The position numbers were made by a program, and so were the translations under genes. Of a stretch of 64,000 bases of DNA, positions 44,784 through 53,019 are shown in pieces. The notes beneath the pieces are model-generated. The model searched no databases. It worked only from the letters and a program-made list of their open reading frames with translations, and was not told where the DNA came from. The stretch is from Luteimonas panaciterrae (GTDB lineage Bacteria; Pseudomonadota; Gammaproteobacteria; Xanthomonadales; Xanthomonadaceae), in contig NZ_JAJAVH010000004.1 in the NCBI RefSeq assembly GCF_020511115.1, positions 434,001 through 498,000 on the forward strand, given 5' to 3'. Position 1 is the stretch's first letter, and each line of letters starts with the position of its first letter.

Positions 44784-45575
44784 CAGCAGCATTTCCAGCG
44801 CCTTCCCGGCGGCGGCGAACGCGAACGCACCGGTGATGTGCGTGGCCGCGCCCAGCCCTGCCCCACAATCCAGCTTGAGCGCGGCATCGGCGCCCAGTTG
44901 CGGCCGCAAGCCGCAGACACTGCCATCGGCCTGCGGATAGCGCACGTTCTCCAGCGAATAGATCGCCGGCACGCCGAAGTAGCGTTTCGGCCCTTTCGGG
45001 AAATTGAATTCGCCGCGCAGTTTCTTGCGCACCAGCGCCAGCATCGCATCGTGCTCGGTGCGGGACAGGTCGCGCACGCGCACCAGGGTCGGATCGATCC
45101 GGCCGCCCGCCGATCCCACGGTGATGATCGGCTGCTTGCGGCGCCGGCACCAGGCGATCATCTCGACCTTGCTGCGGAAACTGTCGCAAGCATCGACCAC
45201 CACATCGAAACCCGGGCCAAGCAGCGATTCCATGTTCGTCGGCGTCAGGAAGCTGACGATCGGCCGCACATCGATCGCCGGATTGATGGCACGGCAGCGC
45301 TCGGCCATCGCCTCGGCCTTGCCGCGGCCGTACTGACCTTCCAGCGCCGGCAATTGACGATTGGTGTTGGACACGCACAGATCATCGGCGTCGATCAGCG
45401 TCAACGCGCCGATGCCGCTGCGTGCCAACGACTCCACCAGCCAAGAACCGACGCCGCCCAAGCCGACCACCGCGACATGGCAAGCGGCGAATCGTTTCAG
45501 CGCGCCGCGTCCGTACAACCGGTCGATGCCGGCGAAGCGTTCCTGCCAAAGTGAATCGTCATACGGAGATGACAT
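44763..45575 (-). CDS. tcdA: tRNA threonylcarbamoyladenosine dehydratase TcdA
   Basis: A 270-residue E1-like ATP-dependent enzyme that cyclises t6A37 in tRNA to ct6A. The nucleotide-binding motif is VVGLGGVGSWLVESLARSG, followed by LIDADDLCVSNTNRQL and the adenylation-domain VVVDACDSFRSK. The ATG at 45575 (MSSPYDDSLWQERF) gives the E. coli-like length; an in-frame ATG at 45701 would add 42 low-complexity residues. It is convergent with the large cytochrome gene and divergent from the cytochrome c'-like gene. Confidence 0.93.
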   Translation of the reverse strand: MSSPYDDSLWQERFAGIDRLYGRGALKRFAACHVAVVGLGGVGSWLVESLARSGIGALTLIDADDLCVSNTNRQLPALEGQYGRGKAEAMAERCRAINPAIDVRPIVSFLTPTNMESLLGPGFDVVVDACDSFRSKVEMIAWCRRRKQPIITVGSAGGRIDPTLVRVRDLSRTEHDAMLALVRKKLRGEFNFPKGPKRYFGVPAIYSLENVRYPQADGSVCGLRPQLGADAALKLDCGAGLGAATHITGAFAFAAAGKALEMLLKKSREP

Positions 45576-45752
45576 CTTGTCGGTGTCAGCCAGGGGCGCG
45601 GATTCCCGATCGGAAACGACCGAATCCGCCGATCCACGACCGGATCGTGCTTCGTCGGAAACGGCAATGGCGGCCTGATGGCGTGTCGTCTGCATTTGCA
45701 TAGTCTACTGCCGCGCATGCTATGTTCGGCCGGAGCCAGCCAGGAGCCCGCC

Positions 45753-46196
45753 ATGTCGACAACGCCCAGCCCCGCCCCGAAATCGTCGGCCTTCGGCCGC
45801 TACTTTTTCCTGTTCCTGCTCGGCCTGGTGGTGGGCGCGGTGGCGGCGGTCATGGCGATGCGCGCGATCGATGCCCGCCGCGACCATTACCCAGGCGCAG
45901 TGATGAACGTGATGCAGGCGCACGCCAGCCAGCTGAAGACCAGCCTGGAGGCGAACCGCTGCGGCGCGACCGATATCCTTCCGCACCTGCAGAGCCTGCG
46001 CACGATGGCCAACGACATCGAGCCGGCCTTTGGCGATCTGCGCGAGGACGAACGCTTCGCCAAGCACGCCAGCCAGCTGCGCGCCACGCTCGATGGTGCC
46101 CTCGCCTCGCCTCCGCTCAACTGCGCCGGCGTCGGCGCGACAGCCGGCAAGATCGGCGAAGCCTGCAAGGCCTGCCATCAGGACTTCCGCAACTGA
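45753..46196 (+). CDS. membrane-anchored cytochrome c'-like protein
   Basis: A 147-residue protein. An N-terminal TM anchor (about residues 17-37) is followed by a periplasmic four-helix domain with the haem motif CKACH at residues 138-142, in the context ACKACHQDFRN at the very C-terminus. A C-terminal CXXCH followed by xxFR is the hallmark of cytochrome c'/c556. Mature cytochromes c' are usually cleaved and soluble; here the hydrophobic stretch lacks a clear cleavage site, suggesting membrane anchoring. These proteins bind NO or serve electron transfer. It is monocistronic. Confidence 0.82.
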   Translation: MSTTPSPAPKSSAFGRYFFLFLLGLVVGAVAAVMAMRAIDARRDHYPGAVMNVMQAHASQLKTSLEANRCGATDILPHLQSLRTMANDIEPAFGDLREDERFAKHASQLRATLDGALASPPLNCAGVGATAGKIGEACKACHQDFRN

Positions 46197-46341
46197 CGCG
46201 TGCTTCCTCGCGCCCGCGAATGAATCAACGCTGAGGCGCGGTTTCGGGGCGATCGCGCAATTGGTGACCGGTTCACCGTCAAGCTCCTAAGGTCAGTGCA
46301 AGCGCGGCCCCCTTTCCGCGAATGATGATGAGGAGATTGGC

Positions 46342-46824
46342 ATGAAGATTCGTCTGCTCGGCGCCGGCGCTCTGATCACCGTACTCGCGGCCGCGGGTTG
46401 TGCCACCACTTCGCCCGGATACGGCGGCGGTGGCTATGGCAACAACTCCGGCGGTGGTTCCTACGGCAGCCGCTGCGACGCCTGCGGCACGGTGACGCGC
46501 ATCGAAACCGTCGCCCGAGGACAGAACGTCCCGAACGCCACCGGCGCGGTACTCGGCGGCATCGTCGGCGCCGCCGCGGCGCGCGAGATCGCCGACCACA
46601 ACACCGACAGCAAGGGACGCAAGAACACGGCGACGGTCGCCGGCGCGGTCGGCGGCGCCCTGGCGGGCAACGCGATCCAGAATCGCGTGCAGGAGTCGAG
46701 CACCTATCGCCTGTACGTCCGCTTCGACGATGGCCGCACCACCACGTTCACGCAGAGCGACCTCGGCGGCATCCGCGAGGGCTCCTACGTCGAAGTGCGT
46801 GGTGGACACGCTTATGTGCGCTGA
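46342..46824 (+). CDS. glycine-zipper 2TM lipoprotein (SlyB-like)
   Basis: A 160-residue outer-membrane lipoprotein. The lipobox AAAGC gives Cys20 as the lipidation site. A Gly/Tyr-rich stretch (25-43) precedes a CDAC pair, and the glycine zipper occupies about 66-110 (TGAVLGGIVGAAAAREI, then TATVAGAVGGALAGNAI). The C-terminal beta domain ends VEVRGGHAYVR. It is a SlyB/17 kDa antigen-like envelope stress protein by architecture, and a second example of the fold in this window. A bidirectional terminator follows. Confidence 0.88.
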   Translation: MKIRLLGAGALITVLAAAGCATTSPGYGGGGYGNNSGGGSYGSRCDACGTVTRIETVARGQNVPNATGAVLGGIVGAAAAREIADHNTDSKGRKNTATVAGAVGGALAGNAIQNRVQESSTYRLYVRFDDGRTTTFTQSDLGGIREGSYVEVRGGHAYVR

Positions 46825-46899
46825 TCCCCGCTGAGGGATCGATGCCTCTCTTGCCGCGTCCGAACTCATCACACCGGATGCGATAATGGCAGATCACAG

Positions 46900-46924
46900 A
46901 ATGGCCCCGTGAACCGGGGCCATT
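46900..46924. terminator. bidirectional terminator between convergent genes
   Basis: AATGGCCCCG (46900-46909) and CGGGGCCATT (46915-46924) form a perfect 10 bp stem with a 5-base loop and a T-rich flank on the + strand. It ends the glycine-zipper gene and possibly the convergent hydroxylase gene. Confidence 0.85.
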
Positions 46925-46941
46925 TCTATTTCAAGTGATCT

Positions 46942-47715
46942 TTATTTCAAGAATCGCATCTGCAGCCCGGGAATCTTTTCATCCAGGCCCGTCGGAGCTT
47001 TCACGCCCTTTTCGGCCGCGCAGTAGGTGCCGAACACCAGATCCCAGATGGGAAAATGGGCAGCGAAATTCTTGTTGTGATGCTTCGCGTCCAGCGCGTG
47101 ATGAATCCGATGCTGCTGGGGCGTGGTCAGGATACGGGACCAGAGTCCGCTACCGATCTTCACATCGGCATGGACGAAGAAGTTCCATGCGGTGAAGAAC
47201 AGCACGGCGATCACCGGCGGCGTCGTGTCTCCGAACAGGAAAAGCACGGGCAGACTCACGACGAAGGCCTGGATCACGATCTCGCTCCAATGCTGACGCA
47301 CATAAGTGGTCGCATTGAAATTCGTATCGCTGTGATGCACACCATGCCAGAGCCAGAGCGGCCGGAAACGATGCTGCGCCCTGTGCCACCAGTAGTAGAA
47401 GAAATCCACGATCACGTAGTAGGCGGCCACCTGCAGGATTACGATCAGCGAATTCTGCGAGGGGAAACCAAAAGGCAGGATGCCGCTTTGACCCGGCGGA
47501 ATGATGCGTTCACGCCCCATGTGAACCAGCGGAACCAGCAGCGCATAGATGGCGCACACCAGCATGCCGTTCGCCATGTTCCGCAGCTTCGCCCCGATCT
47601 GTTCGCCGAATCGGCGATTGATCATCAGGTCGATGAACGTGCCGACGATGAGAATCCCCGCCCAGAGGATGGCGGGCGTCTGAAACAGATAGAGTTTGAA
47701 GTAATCGCCGAGCAT
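46942..47715 (-). CDS. sterol desaturase/fatty acid hydroxylase family protein (1)
   Basis: A 257-residue integral membrane di-iron oxygenase. Four or five hydrophobic helices and the three histidine clusters HRAQH, HGVHH and RIHHALDAKHH are all intact. Members hydroxylate or desaturate fatty acids, sterols or carotenoids; the bacterial substrate here is not known. The ATG at 47715 (MLGDYFKLYLF) starts the first TM region. A 20-codon reading frame ends 2 bases before it. Confidence 0.9.
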   Translation of the reverse strand: MLGDYFKLYLFQTPAILWAGILIVGTFIDLMINRRFGEQIGAKLRNMANGMLVCAIYALLVPLVHMGRERIIPPGQSGILPFGFPSQNSLIVILQVAAYYVIVDFFYYWWHRAQHRFRPLWLWHGVHHSDTNFNATTYVRQHWSEIVIQAFVVSLPVLFLFGDTTPPVIAVLFFTAWNFFVHADVKIGSGLWSRILTTPQQHRIHHALDAKHHNKNFAAHFPIWDLVFGTYCAAEKGVKAPTGLDEKIPGLQMRFLK

Positions 47716-47717
47716 GT

Positions 47718-47780
47718 TCAGGCGACCGCCTTGCCGGTCACGGCGGCTTCGAGCCGCTGCTTGATTTCGCCAACTTCCAT
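47718..47780 (-). CDS. possible 20-codon upstream reading frame
   Basis: ATG at 47780 to TGA at 47718 encodes MEVGEIKQRLEAAVTGKAVA, ending 2 bases before the hydroxylase ATG. The sequence superficially resembles the first helix of BolA-family proteins (EIKQRLEAA), so it could be a truncated remnant, a leader peptide coupling translation, or chance. Very short; evidence is weak. Confidence 0.3.
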   Translation of the reverse strand: MEVGEIKQRLEAAVTGKAVA

Positions 47781-48092
47781 TTGGACACCCCGCGCCGCAC
47801 CTTGAACGGTGCCGCATCCTGCTCTAGTCATCGTGCACCCGAATCCCTATTCATCACTATAGGGCTCCGGCGGAACTCAGGCAACGAGCCGGCCACACCC
47901 GGCAATTCCCGCGTGCCGCCGCCGGGGCCCGACGCGCTGGCCGAAACGCAGTCGCGGTCACCCTCCCTGAACAGGGTTTCTCATCCCATGCACATGCTGC
48001 GTGCGCAACATGCTTCGCCGCCGCCGCAAGGCTAACTTGTGGGAACAGGGGCGATCCAAATCCATTCCTACAACTCCCGGGGAGAAGACTCG
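47781..48092. promoter_or_regulatory. divergent intergenic region with inverted repeat
   Basis: About 310 bp between the hydroxylase side and the M35 protease. It contains CCCTAT-N8-ATAGGG (47845-47864), a candidate operator or promoter-associated repeat. No gene was recognised. The protease ribosome-binding site GGGGAGAAG lies at 48078-48087. Confidence 0.4.
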
Positions 48093-49193
48093 ATGAGAAG
48101 CACCATCCTTAGCGTGGCGATGGGAACCGTATTGCTCGGCGCCGGCATCGCCAGCGACGCCGCCCAGCCTTTCGCGAAATCAAATCCGCTGCGCGTCGAG
48201 ATGGCGGCGGCCAACGCGAAAGCGGGTTCGTTCCTCGGCGTCGTGGATATCGTCGTCACCAACGTCAGCAACCACACCGTCCGCGTTCCGAAGCAGAAGC
48301 TGCCTTCGGACGATCTCGAAGCCAGCCTGTTCCAGGTCAGCCGCGACGGCAAGCCGGTGCGCTATGAAGGCAAGCTGGTCAAGCGTGGACTGCCGCAGGC
48401 CGAGGATTTCGTGATCCTCAAGGCCGGCGAGCAGTACCGCGTCCAGGTCGACCTGTCGGCCGCCTACGATCTGGCCCAGAGCGGCTACTACTCGGTCACG
48501 TTGAGATCACCCCTGCAATACGCTTCGAGCAGCGATGGCAGCATGCTGAAATCGCCCAACGGCCTGCCGATGCTGCTGCAGAGCCAGTCGGTGCGCCTGT
48601 GGGTGGACGGTAGCGACCAGCTCGGCGCGATGAAGAGCGCATCGAGGGGCAAGCCCGGTGGCGGCGGCACCCTCGTCAACGGCATCACCTACAAGGGATG
48701 CACGACCACGCGCATGAACGACATCGACCAGGCCATCACCGCCGCGCGCAACTACACCGAGAACAGCAAGGGCTATCTCAACGCCGGCAATACCGGCCCG
48801 CGCTACACCACCTGGTTCGGCACCTACACGTCTTCCCGCTACAGCACGGCCAAGTCGCACTTCACCTCCATCGACAGCGCGATGGACCAGAACGGCGGCC
48901 AGATCACCGTGAACTGCGGCTGCAACCAGAACTACTACGCCTACGTGTATCCGAACCAGCCGTACGAGATCTACGTCTGCAAGGCTTTCTGGACCGCGCC
49001 GCTGACCGGCACCGACTCCAAGGCCGGGACCCTGATCCACGAGATGAGCCACTTCAACGTCGTGGCGGGAACGGACGACGTGGTGTACGGCCAGAGCGGC
49101 GCCAAGAGCCTCGCCATCAGCGATCCCGACAGCGCGCTCAACAATGCCGACAGCCACGAGTATTTCGCGGAAAACACCCCGTCCCAGAACTGA
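48093..49193 (+). CDS. secreted M35-family (aspzincin) metalloendopeptidase
   Basis: A 366-residue exported protease. A signal peptide (residues 1-23) and a pro/N-terminal beta domain (about 25-190) precede the catalytic domain. The zinc site is HEMSH (His316, Glu317, His320) followed by GTDDVVYG with Asp329 as third ligand, the aspzincin signature of deuterolysin/peptidyl-Lys metalloendopeptidase. The adjoining N-Y-Y-A-Y segment and the C-terminal NADSHEYFAENTP fit the family. Many relatives cut on the N-terminal side of lysine. It is likely secreted and used in predation, scavenging or virulence. Monocistronic, with a strong terminator. Confidence 0.92.
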   Translation: MRSTILSVAMGTVLLGAGIASDAAQPFAKSNPLRVEMAAANAKAGSFLGVVDIVVTNVSNHTVRVPKQKLPSDDLEASLFQVSRDGKPVRYEGKLVKRGLPQAEDFVILKAGEQYRVQVDLSAAYDLAQSGYYSVTLRSPLQYASSSDGSMLKSPNGLPMLLQSQSVRLWVDGSDQLGAMKSASRGKPGGGGTLVNGITYKGCTTTRMNDIDQAITAARNYTENSKGYLNAGNTGPRYTTWFGTYTSSRYSTAKSHFTSIDSAMDQNGGQITVNCGCNQNYYAYVYPNQPYEIYVCKAFWTAPLTGTDSKAGTLIHEMSHFNVVAGTDDVVYGQSGAKSLAISDPDSALNNADSHEYFAENTPSQN

Positions 49194-49213
49194 CCGGCCA
49201 CTGCGGCGCAAAC

Positions 49214-49246
49214 AAAAACCCCCGGCATCGCTGCCGGGGGTTTTTT
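49214..49246. terminator. strong bidirectional intrinsic terminator
   Basis: ACCCCCGGCA/TGCCGGGGGT stem with A-run on one side and T-run on the other gives U-tails on both strands. It serves convergent M35 protease and cspA. Confidence 0.95.
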
Positions 49247-49265
49247 GCGGATCGAAGCTTGGCGA

Positions 49266-49481
49266 TTACAGCGGCTGGACGGCGTCCGCCTGCAGTCCCT
49301 TCTGGCCCTGCACGACGGTGAAGCTGACCTTCTGGCCTTCCTTCAGGCTCTTGAAGCCCTGGGTCTGGATCGCACGAAAATGCACGAACACATCCTCGCC
49401 GTTCTCGCGGCTGATGAAGCCGAAGCCCTTGGCGTCGTTGAACCACTTCACGGTTCCGTTTTCGCGAGCACCTTCTGACAT
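49266..49481 (-). CDS. cspA: cold shock protein, CspA family
   Basis: A 71-residue nucleic-acid chaperone with the RNP1 motif GFGFIS and RNP2 VFVHF intact. It has the usual start ([16 protein letters not shown]) and ends [13 protein letters not shown] precedes the ATG at 49481. It prevents RNA secondary structure at low temperature and may act as a general regulator. A long upstream region suggests a cold-responsive 5' leader. Confidence 0.93.
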   Translation of the reverse strand: MSEGARENGTVKWFNDAKGFGFISRENGEDVFVHFRAIQTQGFKSLKEGQKVSFTVVQGQKGLQADAVQPL

Positions 49482-49836
49482 CTGTATCACTCCCCGTAGC
49501 AGTCTCGTATGGAACACCGCCATCTTGCGGGATGGGTCGGCGGCTGGTCGCAAGCAGGAAGCGAAATGGAACGGTGTCGCGGATCGATGGAGCCGGCAGC
49601 ACGGATCGAACGCATCCAGGCCACGGTACGTTGTGGCCTTGACAAACACAGCGCCAGCAAATTAACCCGGCATTTGTGAAAATGCAATCGGCCTCCAGGA
49701 CCACCAGAAAAACCGGATTTCAGGGGCTTTCGGCCCCTATCTCCCTATAAGATCGATATTATTCATAACGCACGTCACATATCGGTTCCGCCCTCGTGAC
49801 GACGTGCCCTCTCTCATCCTCAGGAGCAGGATCAAG
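49482..49836. promoter_or_regulatory. cspA 5' leader and intergenic region
   Basis: 355 bp between cspA and the DUF456 gene with no convincing coding sequence. The left half would be the cspA 5' leader (about 170 bases if the promoter at 49659-49687 is real). The right part (49740-49836) must hold the promoter of the DUF456/MscS/pldA group; CAGGAG at 49821-49826 precedes the DUF456 ATG. Confidence 0.5.
49659..49687 (-). promoter_or_regulatory. candidate sigma70 promoter for cspA
   Basis: On the minus strand TTGCAT (49687-49682) and TAATTT (49664-49659) are separated by 17 bases, an acceptable -35/-10 pair. It would start transcription near 49652 and give a leader of about 170 bases. Confidence 0.45.
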
Positions 49837-50337
49837 ATGGACCCGCATGCCGCTTGGTACGTGATCGCCGCCGCGATGGTGTTGTTGGGCCTGATCGGCA
49901 TCGTGTTGCCGGCCCTGCCCGGTGTTCCCTTGATCTTCGCCGGCATGTTGCTGGCCGCCGCCGCGGATGGATTCGAGCGCGTGCAGTGGTGGTGGATCGT
50001 GATCCTCGGCGTGTTGACGCTGATCTCGGTCGGCATCGATTTCTGGGCGACGGCGATCGGCGCGAAACGCGTCGGCGCCAGTCGCAAGGCATTGCTGGGC
50101 GCCGTGCTGGGCACGTTCGCGGGTTTGTTCTTCGGACCGATCGGTCTGTTCGTCGGACCATTCGCCGGCGCGGCATTGGGCGAGCTCTGGCATGGGCGCA
50201 GCATCGATTCGAAACGCGTCGGACAGGCGGCGAAGGTCGGTTTCGGCACATGGCTGGGCATCGCGCTCGGCATCGCGCTGAAAATCGCGCTTGCCTGCAC
50301 GATGCTGGGGCTGTTCGCATGGGCCTGGTTTCTCTGA
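49837..50337 (+). CDS. DUF456 family membrane protein
   Basis: A 166-residue protein with four or five hydrophobic helices rich in glycine (LLGLIGIVLPALPGVPLIFAGMLL; AVLGTFAGLFFGPIGLFVGPFAGAALGEL). This composition and the double Gly/Pro-rich hairpin are typical of DUF456. Function unknown. The ATG at 49837 follows CAGGAGCAGG. It is 110 bp before the MscS-type gene and may share a transcript. Confidence 0.87.
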   Translation: MDPHAAWYVIAAAMVLLGLIGIVLPALPGVPLIFAGMLLAAAADGFERVQWWWIVILGVLTLISVGIDFWATAIGAKRVGASRKALLGAVLGTFAGLFFGPIGLFVGPFAGAALGELWHGRSIDSKRVGQAAKVGFGTWLGIALGIALKIALACTMLGLFAWAWFL

Positions 50338-50447
50338 AGCACGCGTTACGCCCGCGTAGGCGCGCGCAAGCGCGTCGCTGCGGCATCGGTACATGTCGGA
50401 CAGGTAGACTGGCGCCTCCTTTTGCCCTATCCCACCCGCATCATCCG

Positions 50448-51758
50448 ATGAGCTTGCTGCACAAACGCCTATTTCCTGTCCTGCTGATCTGCCTCATGTC
50501 GCTGGCGGCAGCGTTGCCCGCCGTGGCTGCCGCCAATCCCACAGCCGTCAACCCCGCGGCCGCCGCCGATACGAAGATCGGCAAGAGCGTGCAAGCCAAG
50601 CTGGCCACGGTCGAAGGCCTGAAGAACGTCACCGCGAGCGTGGAAGGCGGCGTGGTGCAGCTCGGCGGCACCGTGCTTGAATTCGAGCAGCGCAAACAAG
50701 CCGCCGACATCGCCACTGCGGTGCCCGGCGTGACGTCGGTCGAGAATGCGATCGCGCTCGACAGCAATCTCCGCAACCGCTTCAACGTCGCCTACGAGCA
50801 AGTGACGAACAAGCTGTTCAAGTTGCTGACATCGCTGCCATTGCTGTTCTTCGCCGCGCTGATCGTCCTGCTGGCGGTGTGGCTGGGCGGCTTCTTCGCC
50901 CGCCGCCTGCACTGGTTGCGGCTGCGCAGCAAGAATCCCTACATGGACACTTTGGTGCGCCGCACCGTGCAGACGGTGATCGTGCTGATCGGCGTGCTGC
51001 TCGCGCTCGATCTGCTCGGCGCGACTTCGCTGGTCGGTGCGGTACTGGGATCGGCGGGCGTGGTCGGCCTGGCACTCGGCTTCGCCTTCAAGGACATCGC
51101 CGAGAATTACATCGCCGGCGTGCTGCTGAGCGTGCAGCGACCGTTCTCGCCCGGCGAGCACGTCAAGATCGACAACTATGAAGGCAAGATCGTGGCGCTG
51201 ACCTCGCGCACGACGCTGCTGATGACGCTGGACGGCAATGAACTGCGCCTGCCGAACGCGCTGGTATTCAAATCGGTGCTGCTGAACTACTCCCAGAACC
51301 CCAAACGACGCTTCGAGTTCGTGATCACCATCGATGGCGCCCAGTCGATCCGCGACGCGCAGATGCTGGGCATCGAGGCGGTGGCGAAGGTCGAGGGCGT
51401 TCTCGCCGATCCCGCGCCATCCTGGGTGGTGGTCGACTACACGCCCGGCGGCATCGGCCTGCGTTATTACGGCTGGGTCGACCAGCGCGCGAGTGATCTC
51501 GGCAAGGTGCGCGGCGAAGCGATCCGCGCGGTGAAGGCCGCCTACGCGCATGCGGACATCGAATCGCCGCGCACGGTCTATCACGTCGTCACCTCGCGCG
51601 AGCGCGGCACGGAAGACGAAGCGCGCGCGCCCCTGGAACCAGTGCACGACAAGAACATCGACACCTCGGTCAACACCGACATCGACGTCCAGCTGGCTGC
51701 CGCGCAACGCGCCGACCAGGGCCGCAACATGCTCGAAACCGGAGATCCCCCCGCATGA
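50448..51758 (+). CDS. small-conductance mechanosensitive channel with N-terminal BON domain
   Basis: A 436-residue inner-membrane channel. A signal-like N-terminus (1-28) is followed by a periplasmic BON domain (about 40-105, with SVEGGVVQLGGTV). Three TM helices follow (about 125-145, 165-185, 190-215), with the pore helix GAVLGSAGVVGLALGFAFKD, then the MscS beta domain (PGEHVKIDNYEGKIV) and the C-terminal alpha/beta domain. It releases solutes on hypo-osmotic shock. The BON fusion may tie gating to envelope lipids. Its stop overlaps the pldA start by 4 bases. Confidence 0.9.
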   Translation: MSLLHKRLFPVLLICLMSLAAALPAVAAANPTAVNPAAAADTKIGKSVQAKLATVEGLKNVTASVEGGVVQLGGTVLEFEQRKQAADIATAVPGVTSVENAIALDSNLRNRFNVAYEQVTNKLFKLLTSLPLLFFAALIVLLAVWLGGFFARRLHWLRLRSKNPYMDTLVRRTVQTVIVLIGVLLALDLLGATSLVGAVLGSAGVVGLALGFAFKDIAENYIAGVLLSVQRPFSPGEHVKIDNYEGKIVALTSRTTLLMTLDGNELRLPNALVFKSVLLNYSQNPKRRFEFVITIDGAQSIRDAQMLGIEAVAKVEGVLADPAPSWVVVDYTPGGIGLRYYGWVDQRASDLGKVRGEAIRAVKAAYAHADIESPRTVYHVVTSRERGTEDEARAPLEPVHDKNIDTSVNTDIDVQLAAAQRADQGRNMLETGDPPA

Positions 51759-52921
51759 ACAATGCCAGGATAACCACCCCTTTCCTTCTCACCGGCCTGC
51801 CCTTATCCGGCCTGCTCCTGTTCGGTGCGGACGCACTCGCGCAGACGGCACCGGCCGTCGGTGATGTGAACGCATGCACCGCGATCGAGAACGACGCCAC
51901 GCGCCTGGCCTGCTACGACGCCGCGACCGGACGCAAGACGCTGAGCCCGGCCCAGGCCGATGCCGCCGCCGAGGCCGCGAGACAGCAACGGGAAGCCGCC
52001 AGCGATGCGGAACGCACCGCGTTGTCGCGCGGCGAGCGCGCCAAGCGTGCCTTCAGTGACGTGTACACCTCAGAGCCAGAGGAGAACGCCCTCGCCAACG
52101 CCGGCAAGGGCTCGCTGCTCGACAGCCGCTGGGAACTGGCGAAGGACTCGAAGCTCGGCACTTTCAACTTCCGCGCCTACAAGCCGGTGTATCTGCTTCC
52201 TGTGTTCTGGAGCAGCAACCAGAACGAGATGCCGCATTCGCCCAATCCGCTGAACACCGTCACCACACCGCAGAACCTCGACGCCTACGAGACGAAATTC
52301 CAGCTCAGCTTCAAGACCAAGGCGCTGGAGAATCTGTTCGGCGACAACGGCGACCTGTGGATGGGCTACACGCAGAGCTCGCGCTGGCAGGTCTACAACG
52401 CCGATGCATCGCGCCCGTTCCGCGAGACCAACTACGAGCCGGAAGTGCTGCTGGTGTTCCGCAACAATTACAGCTTCGGCGGCTGGAAGGGACGCATGAG
52501 CGCGATCGGCCTGAACCACCAGTCCAACGGACGCGCCGATCCGCTTTCGCGTAGTTGGAACCGGATCATGTTCAACTTCGGCTTCGATCGCGACAACTGG
52601 GCGATCATGGCGCGGCCCTGGATCCGTGTTTCGGAGGAGCGCAAGGACGATGACAACCCCGACATCTCCGACTACATGGGACGCGGCGACGTCACCATCG
52701 TCCATACCATCGGGCAGCACCAGTTGTCGCTGATGGGACGGCATTCGTTCCGCGGTGGCGACCGGTCGCATGGTGCGTTGCAGTTCGACTGGGGATTCCC
52801 GATCCATAACCAGTTGCGCGGCCATCTGCAGATCTTCGACGGCTACGGCGAAAGCCTGATCGACTACAACCACCGGGCCACCTACATCGGCCTGGGCGTG
52901 TCCCTGATGGAGTGGTACTGA
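51755..52921 (+). CDS. pldA: outer-membrane phospholipase A (OMPLA)
   Basis: A 388-residue outer-membrane beta-barrel phospholipase. A signal peptide (1-29) and an alanine/glutamine-rich N-terminal extension (about 30-105) precede the barrel. The catalytic triad is His255, Ser257 and Asn269 in NHQSNGRADPLSRSWNR, with spacing identical to E. coli OMPLA (His142, Ser144, Asn156). It hydrolyses phospholipids misplaced in the outer leaflet. The ATG overlaps the BON-MscS stop (ATGA), giving an operon that links membrane tension and lipid asymmetry. Confidence 0.93.
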   Translation: MNNARITTPFLLTGLPLSGLLLFGADALAQTAPAVGDVNACTAIENDATRLACYDAATGRKTLSPAQADAAAEAARQQREAASDAERTALSRGERAKRAFSDVYTSEPEENALANAGKGSLLDSRWELAKDSKLGTFNFRAYKPVYLLPVFWSSNQNEMPHSPNPLNTVTTPQNLDAYETKFQLSFKTKALENLFGDNGDLWMGYTQSSRWQVYNADASRPFRETNYEPEVLLVFRNNYSFGGWKGRMSAIGLNHQSNGRADPLSRSWNRIMFNFGFDRDNWAIMARPWIRVSEERKDDDNPDISDYMGRGDVTIVHTIGQHQLSLMGRHSFRGGDRSHGALQFDWGFPIHNQLRGHLQIFDGYGESLIDYNHRATYIGLGVSLMEWY

Positions 52922-53019
52922 CGGCGGCCTAGCTCCGCCGTTGGGCATCGCCGCGTGAAGCGCCGCCGTTCGGCTATGCTGTCGGCGCCGCCGGCCCGGC
53001 GGCACGACACTCGCAGACA

